The translations under genes were made by a program, and so were the position numbers. From the NCBI GenBank assembly GCA_964370445.1, contig CAYJJK010000001.1, positions 15,106 to 79,105 on the forward strand: a stretch of 64,000 nt of DNA, given 5' to 3'. Positions 17,779 through 25,848 of the stretch are shown piece by piece (the stretch's first letter is position 1; each line of letters starts with the position of its first letter). The stretch is from JAAYCI01 sp964370445 (lineage in GTDB: Bacteria > Bacillota > Clostridia > Oscillospirales > Ruminococcaceae). The notes beneath the pieces were generated by a model. It saw only the letters and a program-made list of their open reading frames with translations, searched no databases and was not told the origin of the DNA.

Positions 17779-18819
17779 ATGCTTACTGTGTATCAATTGG
17801 TTTTTAGTATTGTGTTTCTTTTGGGTATTCCCATTTTACTGGGGGCTTTTTTTCAACGTTTTATGGAAGAAAGCCTTTTTGCGCTTGGCATTTCCTATGT
17901 GCTGGGCTTGTTTTCGATGCTGGCTCTGTTTCAGCTGATTTACATCCCGTTTGTGCTCACAAATCAAAATTTCCTCCCTCCGTTTTGGATATGGTTGTGC
18001 CTCATTTTGGTGGGCGGTGTAGCTTCTGCCCTCTACAATCGACATTGGTTTTTAAAGCAGGCTACAGCCCTTAAACAAAACTTTCGCCCATTTCCGCTTA
18101 TTTTGGTGGTTGCACTTTTGCTGATTGCAGCGCAAGTGTTTTTGGTTACCTTTTTTCAACATACCGATTGGGACGATTCTTTTTATGTGGCAACGTCGGT
18201 TACCACCTGGCAAACCGACACAATGTTTTTATATCATCCCTATTTTGGTGATGAATATGCCTATTTTCCCACACGCTATGCACTTTCCGGCTATGTTCTA
18301 TTTTGCGCGGCACTCTCAAAGGCAATCGGCGTACACCCTGCTATTTTAATGCACAGCATTTTGCCCTTTTTTCTCATAATAGTAGCCTACCTTGTGTATG
18401 CGCTGGTGGGGGCAAGGCTTTTTTCTGGCAACAGAGAGAAAACAGGATGGTTTTTGGTGTTTATGTCGCTGTTAAATTTGTTTGGCAACACCTCTGTTTA
18501 TACCTCTTCCAGCTTTTTATTGCTTCGCATCTGGCAAGGCAAGGCCATTTTAGGCACCATTTGTATCCCTTTGCTATTTTGGTTTATGATGCAGGTGCAA
18601 AAGCAAAAAGACAAAACAATACACTGGGTGGCTCTCTTGGTTGTGGTTTTAAGTGCGTGTGCTTTTTCTTCTATGGGGGTGATGCTGGCACCACTGTTTT
18701 TAGGCTGTTTTTCCCTTACTTTTGCGGTGATGCAAAAAAACATAAAGATACTGCTTAAAACGTTTTTCTGCCTTGCTCCGTGTTTTGTTTATGGCATTTT
18801 ATATGTGTTGCTACGCTAA
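17779..18819 (+). CDS. Polytopic membrane protein, GT-C-like (N-terminal part of a possible split protein)
   Basis: A 346-residue protein with about 9 hydrophobic helices. The first large extracytoplasmic loop carries TDWDDSFYVA (an acidic DxD-like site) followed by YHPYFGDEYAYFPTRYALSGY. That arrangement resembles GT-C glycosyltransferases, which use polyprenyl-phosphate sugars outside the membrane. It ends abruptly inside hydrophobic sequence (CFVYGILYVLLR), and only 18 bases later a second membrane protein begins with more helices. In relatives I recall (DUF6077-type) one longer protein covers both parts, so this may be a gene split in two. I do not recognise a precise function. Confidence 0.6.
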   Translation: MLTVYQLVFSIVFLLGIPILLGAFFQRFMEESLFALGISYVLGLFSMLALFQLIYIPFVLTNQNFLPPFWIWLCLILVGGVASALYNRHWFLKQATALKQNFRPFPLILVVALLLIAAQVFLVTFFQHTDWDDSFYVATSVTTWQTDTMFLYHPYFGDEYAYFPTRYALSGYVLFCAALSKAIGVHPAILMHSILPFFLIIVAYLVYALVGARLFSGNREKTGWFLVFMSLLNLFGNTSVYTSSSFLLLRIWQGKAILGTICIPLLFWFMMQVQKQKDKTIHWVALLVVVLSACAFSSMGVMLAPLFLGCFSLTFAVMQKNIKILLKTFFCLAPCFVYGILYVLLR

Positions 18820-18837
18820 AAAATGGAGGCACTGTAA

Positions 18838-19638
18838 ATGACCCAAGAAATACTGTTTTTACACGAAAAACTTATATACTACACAGGTACGGGTTTTTAT
18901 ATGGTGCTGTTTTTTATCTGTTTTCTTTTTTTGCTGTGGAAGGCAGAAAAAGAGGTGACATCTGTTTTGTTTTATCCCATATTACTGTTGCTGTTGCTGG
19001 TTGTGTTTAACCCCTTAATGGTGTGGTTTTGGGGCATTATCGGCATGGATCAAAACGTGTATTGGCGCACCTATTGGCTGCTACTCATAACGGAAGTGAT
19101 AGCCTATGCGGCCGTACACTTGGTATGTAATACCAAAACGCCGCTAAAAAAATATTTGACGGCGGGTGTTCTAACGCTGGCCATTGCGCTTTGCGGTTCT
19201 TTTATTGTTACACCGCAAAATTATACACTGGCAGAAAACTCCTATAAATTGTTTGACGAAACCATTGCCGTGGCCGATATTTTAAAAGAGGAAAACCTAG
19301 AAGGAGCCCGTGTAACTGTACCCATCGACATGGTGGCAGAAATTCGCCAGTATGATGCCACAATACCGCTTACCTATAGTAGAGAGCTTGTCTACACAGG
19401 AAGGCAGAGTGTGGGAGATGAGGAATTTGTAACATTTACAAACCACTTATATGGAGTATTGTATACAGAAACTCTACCGTATTACAACGACGAAATGTAT
19501 ATGGCGATAGAGGGCACAGACACCGCGTATATCGTGCAGACAAAAGATTCTACCCTAACGCCATTTTTAGACGATAGCGATTTTTTGCGGCTTTTTGCAC
19601 AAACGGAGGAGCACAATATCTATAGGTTTGAGCCTTAG
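18838..19638 (+). CDS. Membrane protein with extracytoplasmic C-terminal domain (possible C-terminal half of the preceding protein)
   Basis: A 266-residue protein: about five hydrophobic helices (residues 20-130), then a soluble domain of some 130 residues (AENSYKLFDETIAVADIL to the end). The loop between helices holds a GMDQNVYWRTYWLL motif, of the sort that marks the last membrane segments of the DUF6077/GT-C-like proteins. A ribosome site (ATGGAGG) precedes the ATG at 18838. Function unknown. Together with the upstream gene it could modify or ligate the exported chain at the outer face. The operon terminator follows 29 bases after the stop. Confidence 0.6.
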   Translation: MTQEILFLHEKLIYYTGTGFYMVLFFICFLFLLWKAEKEVTSVLFYPILLLLLLVVFNPLMVWFWGIIGMDQNVYWRTYWLLLITEVIAYAAVHLVCNTKTPLKKYLTAGVLTLAIALCGSFIVTPQNYTLAENSYKLFDETIAVADILKEENLEGARVTVPIDMVAEIRQYDATIPLTYSRELVYTGRQSVGDEEFVTFTNHLYGVLYTETLPYYNDEMYMAIEGTDTAYIVQTKDSTLTPFLDDSDFLRLFAQTEEHNIYRFEP

Positions 19639-19667
19639 CCATCGCAGGCACAGAACCGTATTACTTT

Positions 19668-19698
19668 AGATGGGGCATGAAATTGCCCCATCTTTTTA
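19668..19698 (+). terminator. Rho-independent terminator of the ABC-exporter operon
   Basis: A 10-base perfect stem (AGATGGGGCA at 19668-19677 pairing with TGCCCCATCT at 19684-19693) with a 6-base loop is followed directly by a T run. It sits 29 bases after the last membrane protein and closes the operon that starts at the 7650 promoter. Confidence 0.92.
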
Positions 19699-19719
19699 AT
19701 GTCTCTTCGCATAAAAATA

Positions 19720-19750
19720 ACACAAAATTATCAAATTGCTAATTTTGTGT
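19720..19750 (+). promoter_or_regulatory. Operator-like palindrome 1 upstream of the S74 gene
   Basis: A perfect inverted repeat with 11-base arms (19720-19730 and 19740-19750) around a 9-base centre. Its core is AAAATTATCA, three variable bases, TGCTAATTTT, identical to the core of the second palindrome at 19773. Its last base is the first T of the -35 box, so a bound dimeric protein would cover the promoter's upstream edge. The regulator is not in view. Confidence 0.7.
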
Positions 19751-19778
19751 TGACATATTTCACGAGACGCTTTATACT
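19750..19778 (+). promoter_or_regulatory. Sigma-A promoter of the S74 tail-fibre-like gene
   Basis: TTGACA at 19750-19755 and TATACT at 19773-19778 with a 17-base spacer. The -35 box abuts palindrome 1 and the -10 box lies in the first arm of palindrome 2, so both palindromes would interfere with polymerase binding or open-complex formation. Confidence 0.85.
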
Positions 19779-19809
19779 TAAAATTATCATAATGCTAATT
19801 TTAAGTATA
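19773..19809 (+). promoter_or_regulatory. Operator-like palindrome 2 overlapping the -10 box
   Basis: A perfect inverted repeat with 14-base arms (19773-19786 and 19796-19809) and a 9-base centre, carrying the same 10+3+10 core as palindrome 1. The two centres lie about 56 bases apart. The right arm ends two bases before the AAGGAG ribosome site, so in RNA the palindrome would also fold as a hairpin next to the start region. Confidence 0.72.
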
Positions 19810-19825
19810 AAAGGAGTGTACCCTC

Positions 19826-20659
19826 ATGGCAGAAGATTATCAAAACGGCATTCAATTTGAAGAAGTTTCCCCCGGCTGGCAGGCAGAGGGAGCCGAACCC
19901 CGCCCCGAAATGAAAACAGAAGGTTTTATAGCTGGGTATCGGCCACCGGCGGGCTATTTTAACTGGTTTTGGGCACGTGTAAGCCGCTGTATTTCTGAAT
20001 TGCAGCAAAAAATTTCAGCTCACAGCCAAAACAATACAAACCCACATAGCGTTACCAAAGAACAGGTGGGGCTTAAAAATGTTGCAAATGTTGCGGCACT
20101 GCCTTTGACTGGTGGAGTGTTAACCGGAAACGTTACATCCCCAGGGTATTTTTATGGGTCTTATCTATCTGCACAAACTCATGTATCAATCGGATATTCA
20201 GGCACAGGAGTTTGGTATGACAAGTCTTCTGGTGAATTGCAATTCCGCGCTAACACACGTGCTGCAGCACGGCACATTGACGCAAGCACCTATATGCCAA
20301 TGTTTGCATCGGCTTTTAATCCGGCATCGTCGCTTCGATATAAAGAAAACATTACAGATTTAACCGAAGAGGAAGCCTTGTTGATACTTTCGCTAAAACC
20401 AAGAAAATACACTTTAAAAGAACTTGGTGATACGCAATATGGGTTTATCGCAGAGGAAGTCGATTCCATTGATAAGAATTATGTCGCCTATGATAATGAG
20501 GAGCCCGAGGCGCTAAATTACATGTCCATGATTGCACCTATGATTTTTTTGTTGCAAAAGCAACAAAAACAAATCGATTCTTTACAAACTCAATTGCTGC
20601 AAATGCAAAACGCTCAGACGAATGCCTTAAAGAGCACAGAGGAAGAGAAAAAGTCATAA
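19826..20659 (+). CDS. Tail-fibre-like protein with C-terminal S74 intramolecular chaperone domain
   Basis: A 277-residue protein. N-terminal part: TEGFIAGYRPPAGYFNWFWARV, like phage tail-fibre adaptors. Next comes a trimerisation-type motif NPHSVTKEQVGLKNV (72-86), common in phage fibres, then a Gly/Ser/Tyr-rich shaft. From about residue 166 an S74 (endosialidase-type) chaperone starts with SSLRYKENI; S168 and K173 have the Ser-x4-Lys spacing of the autocleavage site. YGFIAEEV and a Gln-rich C-terminal coiled coil follow. Such domains drive trimer folding and then cut themselves off. It stands alone between a terminator and a long hairpin, with no other phage structural gene in sight, under a double-operator promoter. 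It may be a surface fibre or a relic of phage cargo. Confidence 0.82.
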   Translation: MAEDYQNGIQFEEVSPGWQAEGAEPRPEMKTEGFIAGYRPPAGYFNWFWARVSRCISELQQKISAHSQNNTNPHSVTKEQVGLKNVANVAALPLTGGVLTGNVTSPGYFYGSYLSAQTHVSIGYSGTGVWYDKSSGELQFRANTRAAARHIDASTYMPMFASAFNPASSLRYKENITDLTEEEALLILSLKPRKYTLKELGDTQYGFIAEEVDSIDKNYVAYDNEEPEALNYMSMIAPMIFLLQKQQKQIDSLQTQLLQMQNAQTNALKSTEEEKKS

Positions 20660-20666
20660 AACTATA

Positions 20667-20715
20667 AGCCCCCTTTATTTCGCTAAAGATTCATTTAGCG
20701 AAATAAAGGGGGGCT
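20667..20715. terminator. Long hairpin between convergent genes
   Basis: Arms 20667-20687 and 20694-20715 pair over about 21 bases with one extra G in the right arm. The loop has six bases. No long T run follows on either strand, so it may act as a bidirectional terminator or RNA-stability element between the S74 gene and the convergent minus-strand operon. Confidence 0.7.
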
Positions 20716-20792
20716 GCTGAGGTGCGCTCTGAAAATCATCTTATCCAGCCTATCGGTATCTTTATGATTTTGGTCATCAATAATTTTCGCCC

Positions 20793-22472
20793 CTACAACG
20801 CTTTATAGAAAGCCCATTTTTTTACACTTATATCTGCATCCACTTTTCGAGATAAATTGTCGATACAGCCCGACATTGTACTCACCAAAATTGTCCCATT
20901 TGGTTTTAACATTGAAAGCAACTGTGTTATCAGTTTATTTTTGTCAAATTTGAAGCCAAACGTGTTTTCAAGCACAATATAATCATATTGGCTTTTTGAA
21001 AAAGCAGTGTATAGTTTATTTTCTGACAAAACAAGCTCAACGCTATTGCCCACACCTTGCAAGTCTTGCTCGTATTCTTTGGCATCGGTGATATGATGAA
21101 TAAAACAATTCCGATTGCCCGCCGATTCCCAAATGGTCTCTTTGATTTTCAAAGGTGTGCTTCCAAGGCCACAGTTTAAGCCCAGCACAGTCACTTCGTC
21201 TGTATTTGAACAGTCCAGTTTTAAAAATAGCTCATAATCATAACAAAACCCTATACCCCAAGGGTCCACTCCATACTCTTTTTTGAATTCAATACGCCCT
21301 TTCATATAAGAATCTGTTTTATTTTGCGTATCTTGCTCTTTCAGTTCTTGTCTAATTGTGACACTACCATAATGAAAACAATAGGCATCTTTTGCCAGCA
21401 TGATTTTTTTATTTTCTCTGCGCAACAAAAGAGAAATTCTATCATCAGGAAATATGTTATATTCCAGCTGTGGATTTGCAAATATTCTTCTACATAAGCT
21501 GCTGGTTGATAAGAAAAAATCGGCACTTCTTTTTAAATCAAGCGGGTTGCACAGTCTTGTTCTTTGCTCCCACCGGCGCGCGTTCAACACATTATTTTTT
21601 TCTGCCAAAGCGTGCATTTCTTCTATATTTTTAAATTCTCCGATGTTGAGCGTTTGTAAATTAGAAATATTTGCTGTGGCAGGAACCACCCAGCCAATCT
21701 CTTCATCGCTTGAAATACACTGTAACATATTTTCAATCGCATTCTTTGTGATGATAACATCGTTGCTGACCGTCAGCTGATATCGCCCCTCAACGACCCT
21801 GTATGTCGCAAACGGAGCTGCAAAGTTATGTGCCACATCCAGTTGTTTTGTGGGTGCAATGGTGTCAAAATATTGTTTTGTGCTATCGGAAGAACCATTG
21901 TTTAATAAAATCAATTCATACTTCATGCTTTCCGGAATGTTGGCAAGCAGGCTCTCCACGCATTTTACGGTATACTCTACTTTGTTATACCCCACAATTA
22001 TAACAGAAACATCGTATTTGTATTCGTTTTTCACCGCCGCTTCTTCAATATAAGGGTTTAAAATATAGGCGCCAGATTTTCTCTCGTAAAAATCTTTCAT
22101 TGCGTCTTTATCGGGGTAAACAAACCCAAAAAAATAATAAAATAGCTGTAAGTCCTCGATGAAAGGAAGAAGCTCAAACTGTATTTTATTAGCACACAAA
22201 GGGGAACGTGCCCGAATGTATTTTGCCAAACGGGTACAACAGACTTTCACATTATCCAATGTTAAATCCAGCGCATACTCTATTTCTTTAGAAAGTACCC
22301 ATTCTTCAATTTGTGGCTTCATTACGTTTAAAAAATAAAGAAGCTCATAATTCAAAGTACACAGTTTTTCATAGTCACCGCACATAGCGTACGAAATCAT
22401 TTCAAACCCGGCCTCTCGCGCCGTATCCATCATTTCATAAATTTGGCTACAACGCTCGTTATCTTTAATCAT
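20793..22472 (-). CDS. Family 2 glycosyltransferase with C-terminal methyltransferase-like domain
   Basis: A 559-residue protein. An N-terminal helical region (1-150) precedes a GT-A domain that opens VSVIIVGYNKVEYTVKCVESLL near residue 155 and has the donor motif LILLNNGSSDST. The expected DxD site reads TVSNDVII (NDV). After about residue 395 (GVDPWGIGF) comes a Rossmann-like segment VTVLGLNCGLG with DYIVLENTFG further on. It resembles a small SAM-methyltransferase or sugar-modifying fold, but without a strong motif I. It is the last gene of the minus-strand operon. It likely transfers a sugar to the growing glycan; what the C-terminal domain does is uncertain. Confidence 0.75.
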   Translation of the reverse strand: MIKDNERCSQIYEMMDTAREAGFEMISYAMCGDYEKLCTLNYELLYFLNVMKPQIEEWVLSKEIEYALDLTLDNVKVCCTRLAKYIRARSPLCANKIQFELLPFIEDLQLFYYFFGFVYPDKDAMKDFYERKSGAYILNPYIEEAAVKNEYKYDVSVIIVGYNKVEYTVKCVESLLANIPESMKYELILLNNGSSDSTKQYFDTIAPTKQLDVAHNFAAPFATYRVVEGRYQLTVSNDVIITKNAIENMLQCISSDEEIGWVVPATANISNLQTLNIGEFKNIEEMHALAEKNNVLNARRWEQRTRLCNPLDLKRSADFFLSTSSLCRRIFANPQLEYNIFPDDRISLLLRRENKKIMLAKDAYCFHYGSVTIRQELKEQDTQNKTDSYMKGRIEFKKEYGVDPWGIGFCYDYELFLKLDCSNTDEVTVLGLNCGLGSTPLKIKETIWESAGNRNCFIHHITDAKEYEQDLQGVGNSVELVLSENKLYTAFSKSQYDYIVLENTFGFKFDKNKLITQLLSMLKPNGTILVSTMSGCIDNLSRKVDADISVKKWAFYKAL

Positions 22473-22505
22473 GTCACCATTCCCTTTTTGTCAAAATAAC
22501 CCATT

Positions 22506-23585
22506 TTATGGCCGTGTTATCGCATATAAAACGGTATCGTCCACATACATACTATAATGGCGTAAGTAAAAGGTATATTCCGGTACCAAATGTTTCAGAT
22601 ATTGCAAAATGCTAACAATATCTTGTGGCTTATGATAAACGCTAATGGCCAATTTGGGTTTAAACTTTTGTATAACTCCTCTCGCTCCTTCCAAAGCCTC
22701 TTGCTCGGAACCTTCAATGTCCATTTTTATAAAACTGGCCCCTTCATTTAATAAAAGGCTATCGATACTTGTCACATTTAGTTGCGTAGCACCGTCGGCA
22801 TCAATGTGACAACCATCGGCAATGTTGTTGTTAAATTTTAGTACGGTGTTTTCACTCCAAACACCTTTTGCAATGATTTGACAGCGGTGCAAACCGGCTA
22901 TTTTCATATTTTTATGAATATTAGAAACATTCGAAGCATCTGGCTCAAAAATCACAATTTTTGAATAATTGGGGCATCGTTTGGCAAACTCCAAGCTAGT
23001 TTCCCCACAAAAGGCGCCTGCATCCACAAAAATTTCATCCTCACCAAACTGTATGATTTCGTCAAAATATTGACCCGCACTATCGTTTACAGAACCAAGG
23101 TAAATGTGCTCTTTCGGCACGCCGTTGTCTTGCAAAAAGGTATACACTTCTTTAAAATGATAAGCCGCACACACTACAATTTTTGCATGCTTATATGTTT
23201 TAATCAATGCTTGCGGGGAGATAACAGGTAGCGCATACCCTTCTTGTAAGCTCTCCCAGTTTTGATCACACAAAAAACTATTCGGCCGACCCATAAGATT
23301 CAATTCATGAATCATTCTTCTGCCAATATGCCCAAGCCCATATAGCACAACCGTATCTTCTTCTTTTATGGTTAAATCAAACACAGTTTGTCCATGTGTT
23401 TGTATCTCTTGCAAAATAGAAGCAGAGGCATCCTGCACCAGTATCCCCACTTCTTTTAAATCTCCGGTGATGTTATGGCTAATGCGTTTCAAAAAAATTC
23501 TGCGAGATAAATCGTCGCAAAGGCTTTTATAAACCTCATTTAAATCCGTAAAAAAAGACACTAAATTTTCTGTGTGATGTCTCAT
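22506..23585 (-). CDS. FkbM family methyltransferase (copy 1)
   Basis: A 359-residue protein. Residues 1-150 form a Rossmann-like N-terminal region with VVLYGLGHIGRRMI. The FkbM methyltransferase domain follows: EIFVDAGAFCGETSLEF (motif I), KIVIFEPDASNV (acidic beta-2 end), SFIKMDIEGSEQEAL (the family MDIEG motif) and PKLAISVYHKPQDI. FkbM enzymes O-methylate sugars or polyketides. A paralogue with the same length and layout lies at 25849-26928, so two positions or two sugars of the glycan may be methylated. It is placed between the NAD-epimerase and the last glycosyltransferase of the operon. Confidence 0.87.
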   Translation of the reverse strand: MRHHTENLVSFFTDLNEVYKSLCDDLSRRIFLKRISHNITGDLKEVGILVQDASASILQEIQTHGQTVFDLTIKEEDTVVLYGLGHIGRRMIHELNLMGRPNSFLCDQNWESLQEGYALPVISPQALIKTYKHAKIVVCAAYHFKEVYTFLQDNGVPKEHIYLGSVNDSAGQYFDEIIQFGEDEIFVDAGAFCGETSLEFAKRCPNYSKIVIFEPDASNVSNIHKNMKIAGLHRCQIIAKGVWSENTVLKFNNNIADGCHIDADGATQLNVTSIDSLLLNEGASFIKMDIEGSEQEALEGARGVIQKFKPKLAISVYHKPQDIVSILQYLKHLVPEYTFYLRHYSMYVDDTVLYAITRP

Positions 23586-23651
23586 AATCTCTCCTTTATC
23601 GATTACATTGAATTACGATAACCATCTATTTATCGCATCAAAACAATCTCA

Positions 23652-24575
23652 TCATTCCGTCTGGTCTTGTAGCAATTTTTGTATAGTTGCATGCGAAAAT
23701 TGTTTGGGGTTTTGCACCAGCCCACCACAATATCCACTTTTTGCCAAAAGGTATCCCGGGGTATTCAACGGCCTATCAATAGCCTTAAAATGTACCTGTG
23801 TACTGTTTGTAAAACAAGCCCTCACAATATTCACACACTCTTTTAGCTGCATCGCACACCCACTGCCCATTACATAAGTTTTTCCATTTTCTCCAAAAAA
23901 AGAAAGTTTATATAATATTTCAGCACAATCGTCTATATGTAGATAATCCCATGTTTGCTCACAATCCGTGAGAAGGGGTGTTTCCCCTTTTTCAAAGCAA
24001 GAAATCAAATACGATATCAAGGTGTTCGGATTATCGTTTTTTCCATACACACTTAAAATTCTTGCCCAAATATGTTTTATTCCTAGCTCTTCGCACAGTT
24101 TTCGGCTCATTTGCCCGGCACAAAGCTTTGCCATACCATAGCCTGTCACAGGGAAAGCAGGCGTATTTTCATCTAATTTCACATTGGCCAACCCATATTC
24201 GGCTTGGCTTCCCGCCCCCAAAAAGGTATGGCATCCCAGTTTTTTTGCCGCATGCACCGCATCCAAAGTGTATTGAATATTTTGGGTTTGCAAGTACAAA
24301 TCATCTTTGGAGGAAGTGCTCCATGCCAAATGATAAAAAACATCACACGAATTTTGAATAAGCAAAGGCAAATTAGCCATCTGCTCTAAATCGCAATCGA
24401 TAACGGTAAGAAATTCGCTTTTCAAAAGCCTGTATTGATTCTGTGTCTTTTTTCTGCAAACAGCATACACAGTTTTTTTCTCTTGCACAAGGTGTTCAAT
24501 CAGCCCTGCACCAATAAAGGAGCTTGCACCCGTCACTACGTATACGTCATTTTTTAGGCTACTGTCCATACTCAT
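23652..24575 (-). CDS. NAD-dependent epimerase/dehydratase family protein (SDR)
   Basis: A protein of about 307 residues with an extended-SDR fold: VYVVTGASSFIGAGLIEHL (glycine-rich NAD motif) near the start, FYHLAW, GAGSQAEYG (catalytic Ser region) and GYGMAKLCAG (YxxxK). Nucleotide-sugar 4-reductases and epimerases have this layout. With the RfbFGH and YerE-like genes upstream it is a candidate for the reductase that finishes a CDP-linked branched sugar (the YerF role), but a plain epimerase role is equally possible. The ATG at 24575 overlaps the previous gene by 17 bases. TTG 24581 and ATG 24569 are alternative starts. Confidence 0.75.
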   Translation of the reverse strand: MSMDSSLKNDVYVVTGASSFIGAGLIEHLVQEKKTVYAVCRKKTQNQYRLLKSEFLTVIDCDLEQMANLPLLIQNSCDVFYHLAWSTSSKDDLYLQTQNIQYTLDAVHAAKKLGCHTFLGAGSQAEYGLANVKLDENTPAFPVTGYGMAKLCAGQMSRKLCEELGIKHIWARILSVYGKNDNPNTLISYLISCFEKGETPLLTDCEQTWDYLHIDDCAEILYKLSFFGENGKTYVMGSGCAMQLKECVNIVRACFTNSTQVHFKAIDRPLNTPGYLLAKSGYCGGLVQNPKQFSHATIQKLLQDQTE

Positions 24576-25614
24576 CACCAAACAGGTTTCGCTCTACCAT
24601 TTCGCAAATCATATGCCCCACTAAGGTGTGGCACTCTTGCACCCTAGGTGTGATGCTGCTGGGGATGCTTATCACAAAATCGGCGAAATCGCGGATATCC
24701 TTCGGCACGTGTGCGCCTATCATGGCCACGGTATGCGCTTGTTTTTTCTTTGCCACTTTAAAGGCTGCAATCACGTTGGGCGAGGTACCGCTGGTGGAAA
24801 GCCCGATAAAAACATCCCCTTTTTTAGCCTTTGCCTCCACTTGCCGTGCAAACAGTTGCTCATAACCATAGTCGTTTCCAATGGCTGTTAGGGTGGGTAC
24901 ATTCGCAGCCAAACTTTCAGCCTCAAGAGCTGGACGGTTGAAATAAAACCGGCTCACCAGTTCTGTTGCCATGTGTTGTGCATCACAGGCACTGCCTCCG
25001 TTTCCGCAAAGAAGCACCTTGTTTTGTGTTCTGTAACAAGTGGTAATGCAGTTTACCACTGCAAGGATGTTCTCTTGCAAAGCAGTGTCCAGCTTTATCA
25101 TGTTTACTACATCAATGTGTTCTAAAAGGCTGCTTGTGAAAGCATTTTTCTGCGTAAAACTTTTTAGATGCTCTACCAATTGCCAAATACAACCGTCGCC
25201 ACCGTCTTTGGTTAGCACCAATGTGGCCACTTCTTTCACTTCGGGAATGGCATTGGCAGGGCACACACCAAGGCCTACATAGGCAACACCTTCTATATCA
25301 TGCTTCCCATCGCCCATATAGCAAATTTGCTCGCGCCGTATTTGTAAATTTTCGCAAATGGCATCAATGGCTACGAGCTTATTTTGCGTCCCATTGTAAA
25401 AAAAATCGGGCTTAAAACGCGCTTTGAAAAAGTGTGTGATGGGCGTGTTTTCTTTGGTGATAAACCCAAGTTTCATCCCCATACGTTTTATTTCAAAAGC
25501 ACCGTCAAGGTCTTTAAAATCAATTTGTTTGATTTCTTCTCCGCTTGAATTCACAAGAACTTTTCCATTTGTCACTACGCCGTCTATGTCTAAAAGAACT
25601 GCTTTTATATCCAT
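24559..25614 (-). CDS. Fusion of KdsC-like HAD phosphatase and GmhA-like SIS isomerase
   Basis: A 351-residue two-domain protein. Residues 1-155 are a HAD phosphatase of the KdsC/NeuA-phosphatase class: LLDIDGVVTNG with nucleophile D9 and general acid D11, FITKEN for motif II, and YMGDGKHDIEG for motif IV. Residues about 165-351 are a phosphoheptose-isomerase-type SIS domain: LLCGNGGSACDAQHMATEL, SLAANVPTLTAIGND and GLSTSGTSPNV match GmhA closely. GmhA makes D-glycero-D-manno-heptose 7-phosphate from sedoheptulose 7-phosphate. KdsC-type enzymes remove a phosphate from octulosonate or nonulosonate phosphates. A single chain with both suggests consecutive steps, possibly with the NeuB-like synthase two genes upstream. 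Confidence 0.85.
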   Translation of the reverse strand: MDIKAVLLDIDGVVTNGKVLVNSSGEEIKQIDFKDLDGAFEIKRMGMKLGFITKENTPITHFFKARFKPDFFYNGTQNKLVAIDAICENLQIRREQICYMGDGKHDIEGVAYVGLGVCPANAIPEVKEVATLVLTKDGGDGCIWQLVEHLKSFTQKNAFTSSLLEHIDVVNMIKLDTALQENILAVVNCITTCYRTQNKVLLCGNGGSACDAQHMATELVSRFYFNRPALEAESLAANVPTLTAIGNDYGYEQLFARQVEAKAKKGDVFIGLSTSGTSPNVIAAFKVAKKKQAHTVAMIGAHVPKDIRDFADFVISIPSSITPRVQECHTLVGHMICEMVERNLFGDEYGQ

Positions 25615-25686
25615 TTTCGTGCCCCCTTGTCAAAGTGATTTTGTTATTTTCGCCGCAATTTTTCTTTTGTTTAAAAGAATACCCTA

Positions 25687-25818
25687 ACAAGACAACACAT
25701 GTGCCATTTTCCCTTATATAAAGCACGGTGCATCCCCGCCACCAATTACATTGCCTGCACGTGCCACAGAGAAAACCAACTACCCACCACCAAAAAATGT
25801 GCCTATGATTGATTATCG
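25687..25818 (-). pseudogene. Remnant of an rfbG-like gene with internal deletion
   Basis: Plus-strand bases 25687-25738 closely match 31086-31137, the 3' end of the intact rfbG. The next stretch, 25739-25818, matches rfbG from about 31560 onward (CDP-glucose dehydratase interior). The join falls at a CATCCCCGCC/TCTCCGCC block present at both places in the intact gene. So this is a short, degraded second copy of rfbG from which the middle was lost by recombination between short repeats. It lies in the 234-base gap between the HAD-SIS gene and the second FkbM gene and has no usable reading frame. Confidence 0.78.
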
Positions 25819-25848
25819 TCAAAATATGTTAATTATTAACTTAATCGA

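Noticed and set aside
19826..20659. Prophage call for the tail-fibre-like gene
   Set aside because: No capsid, terminase, portal, lysis or integrase genes flank it; neighbours on both sides are glycan genes.
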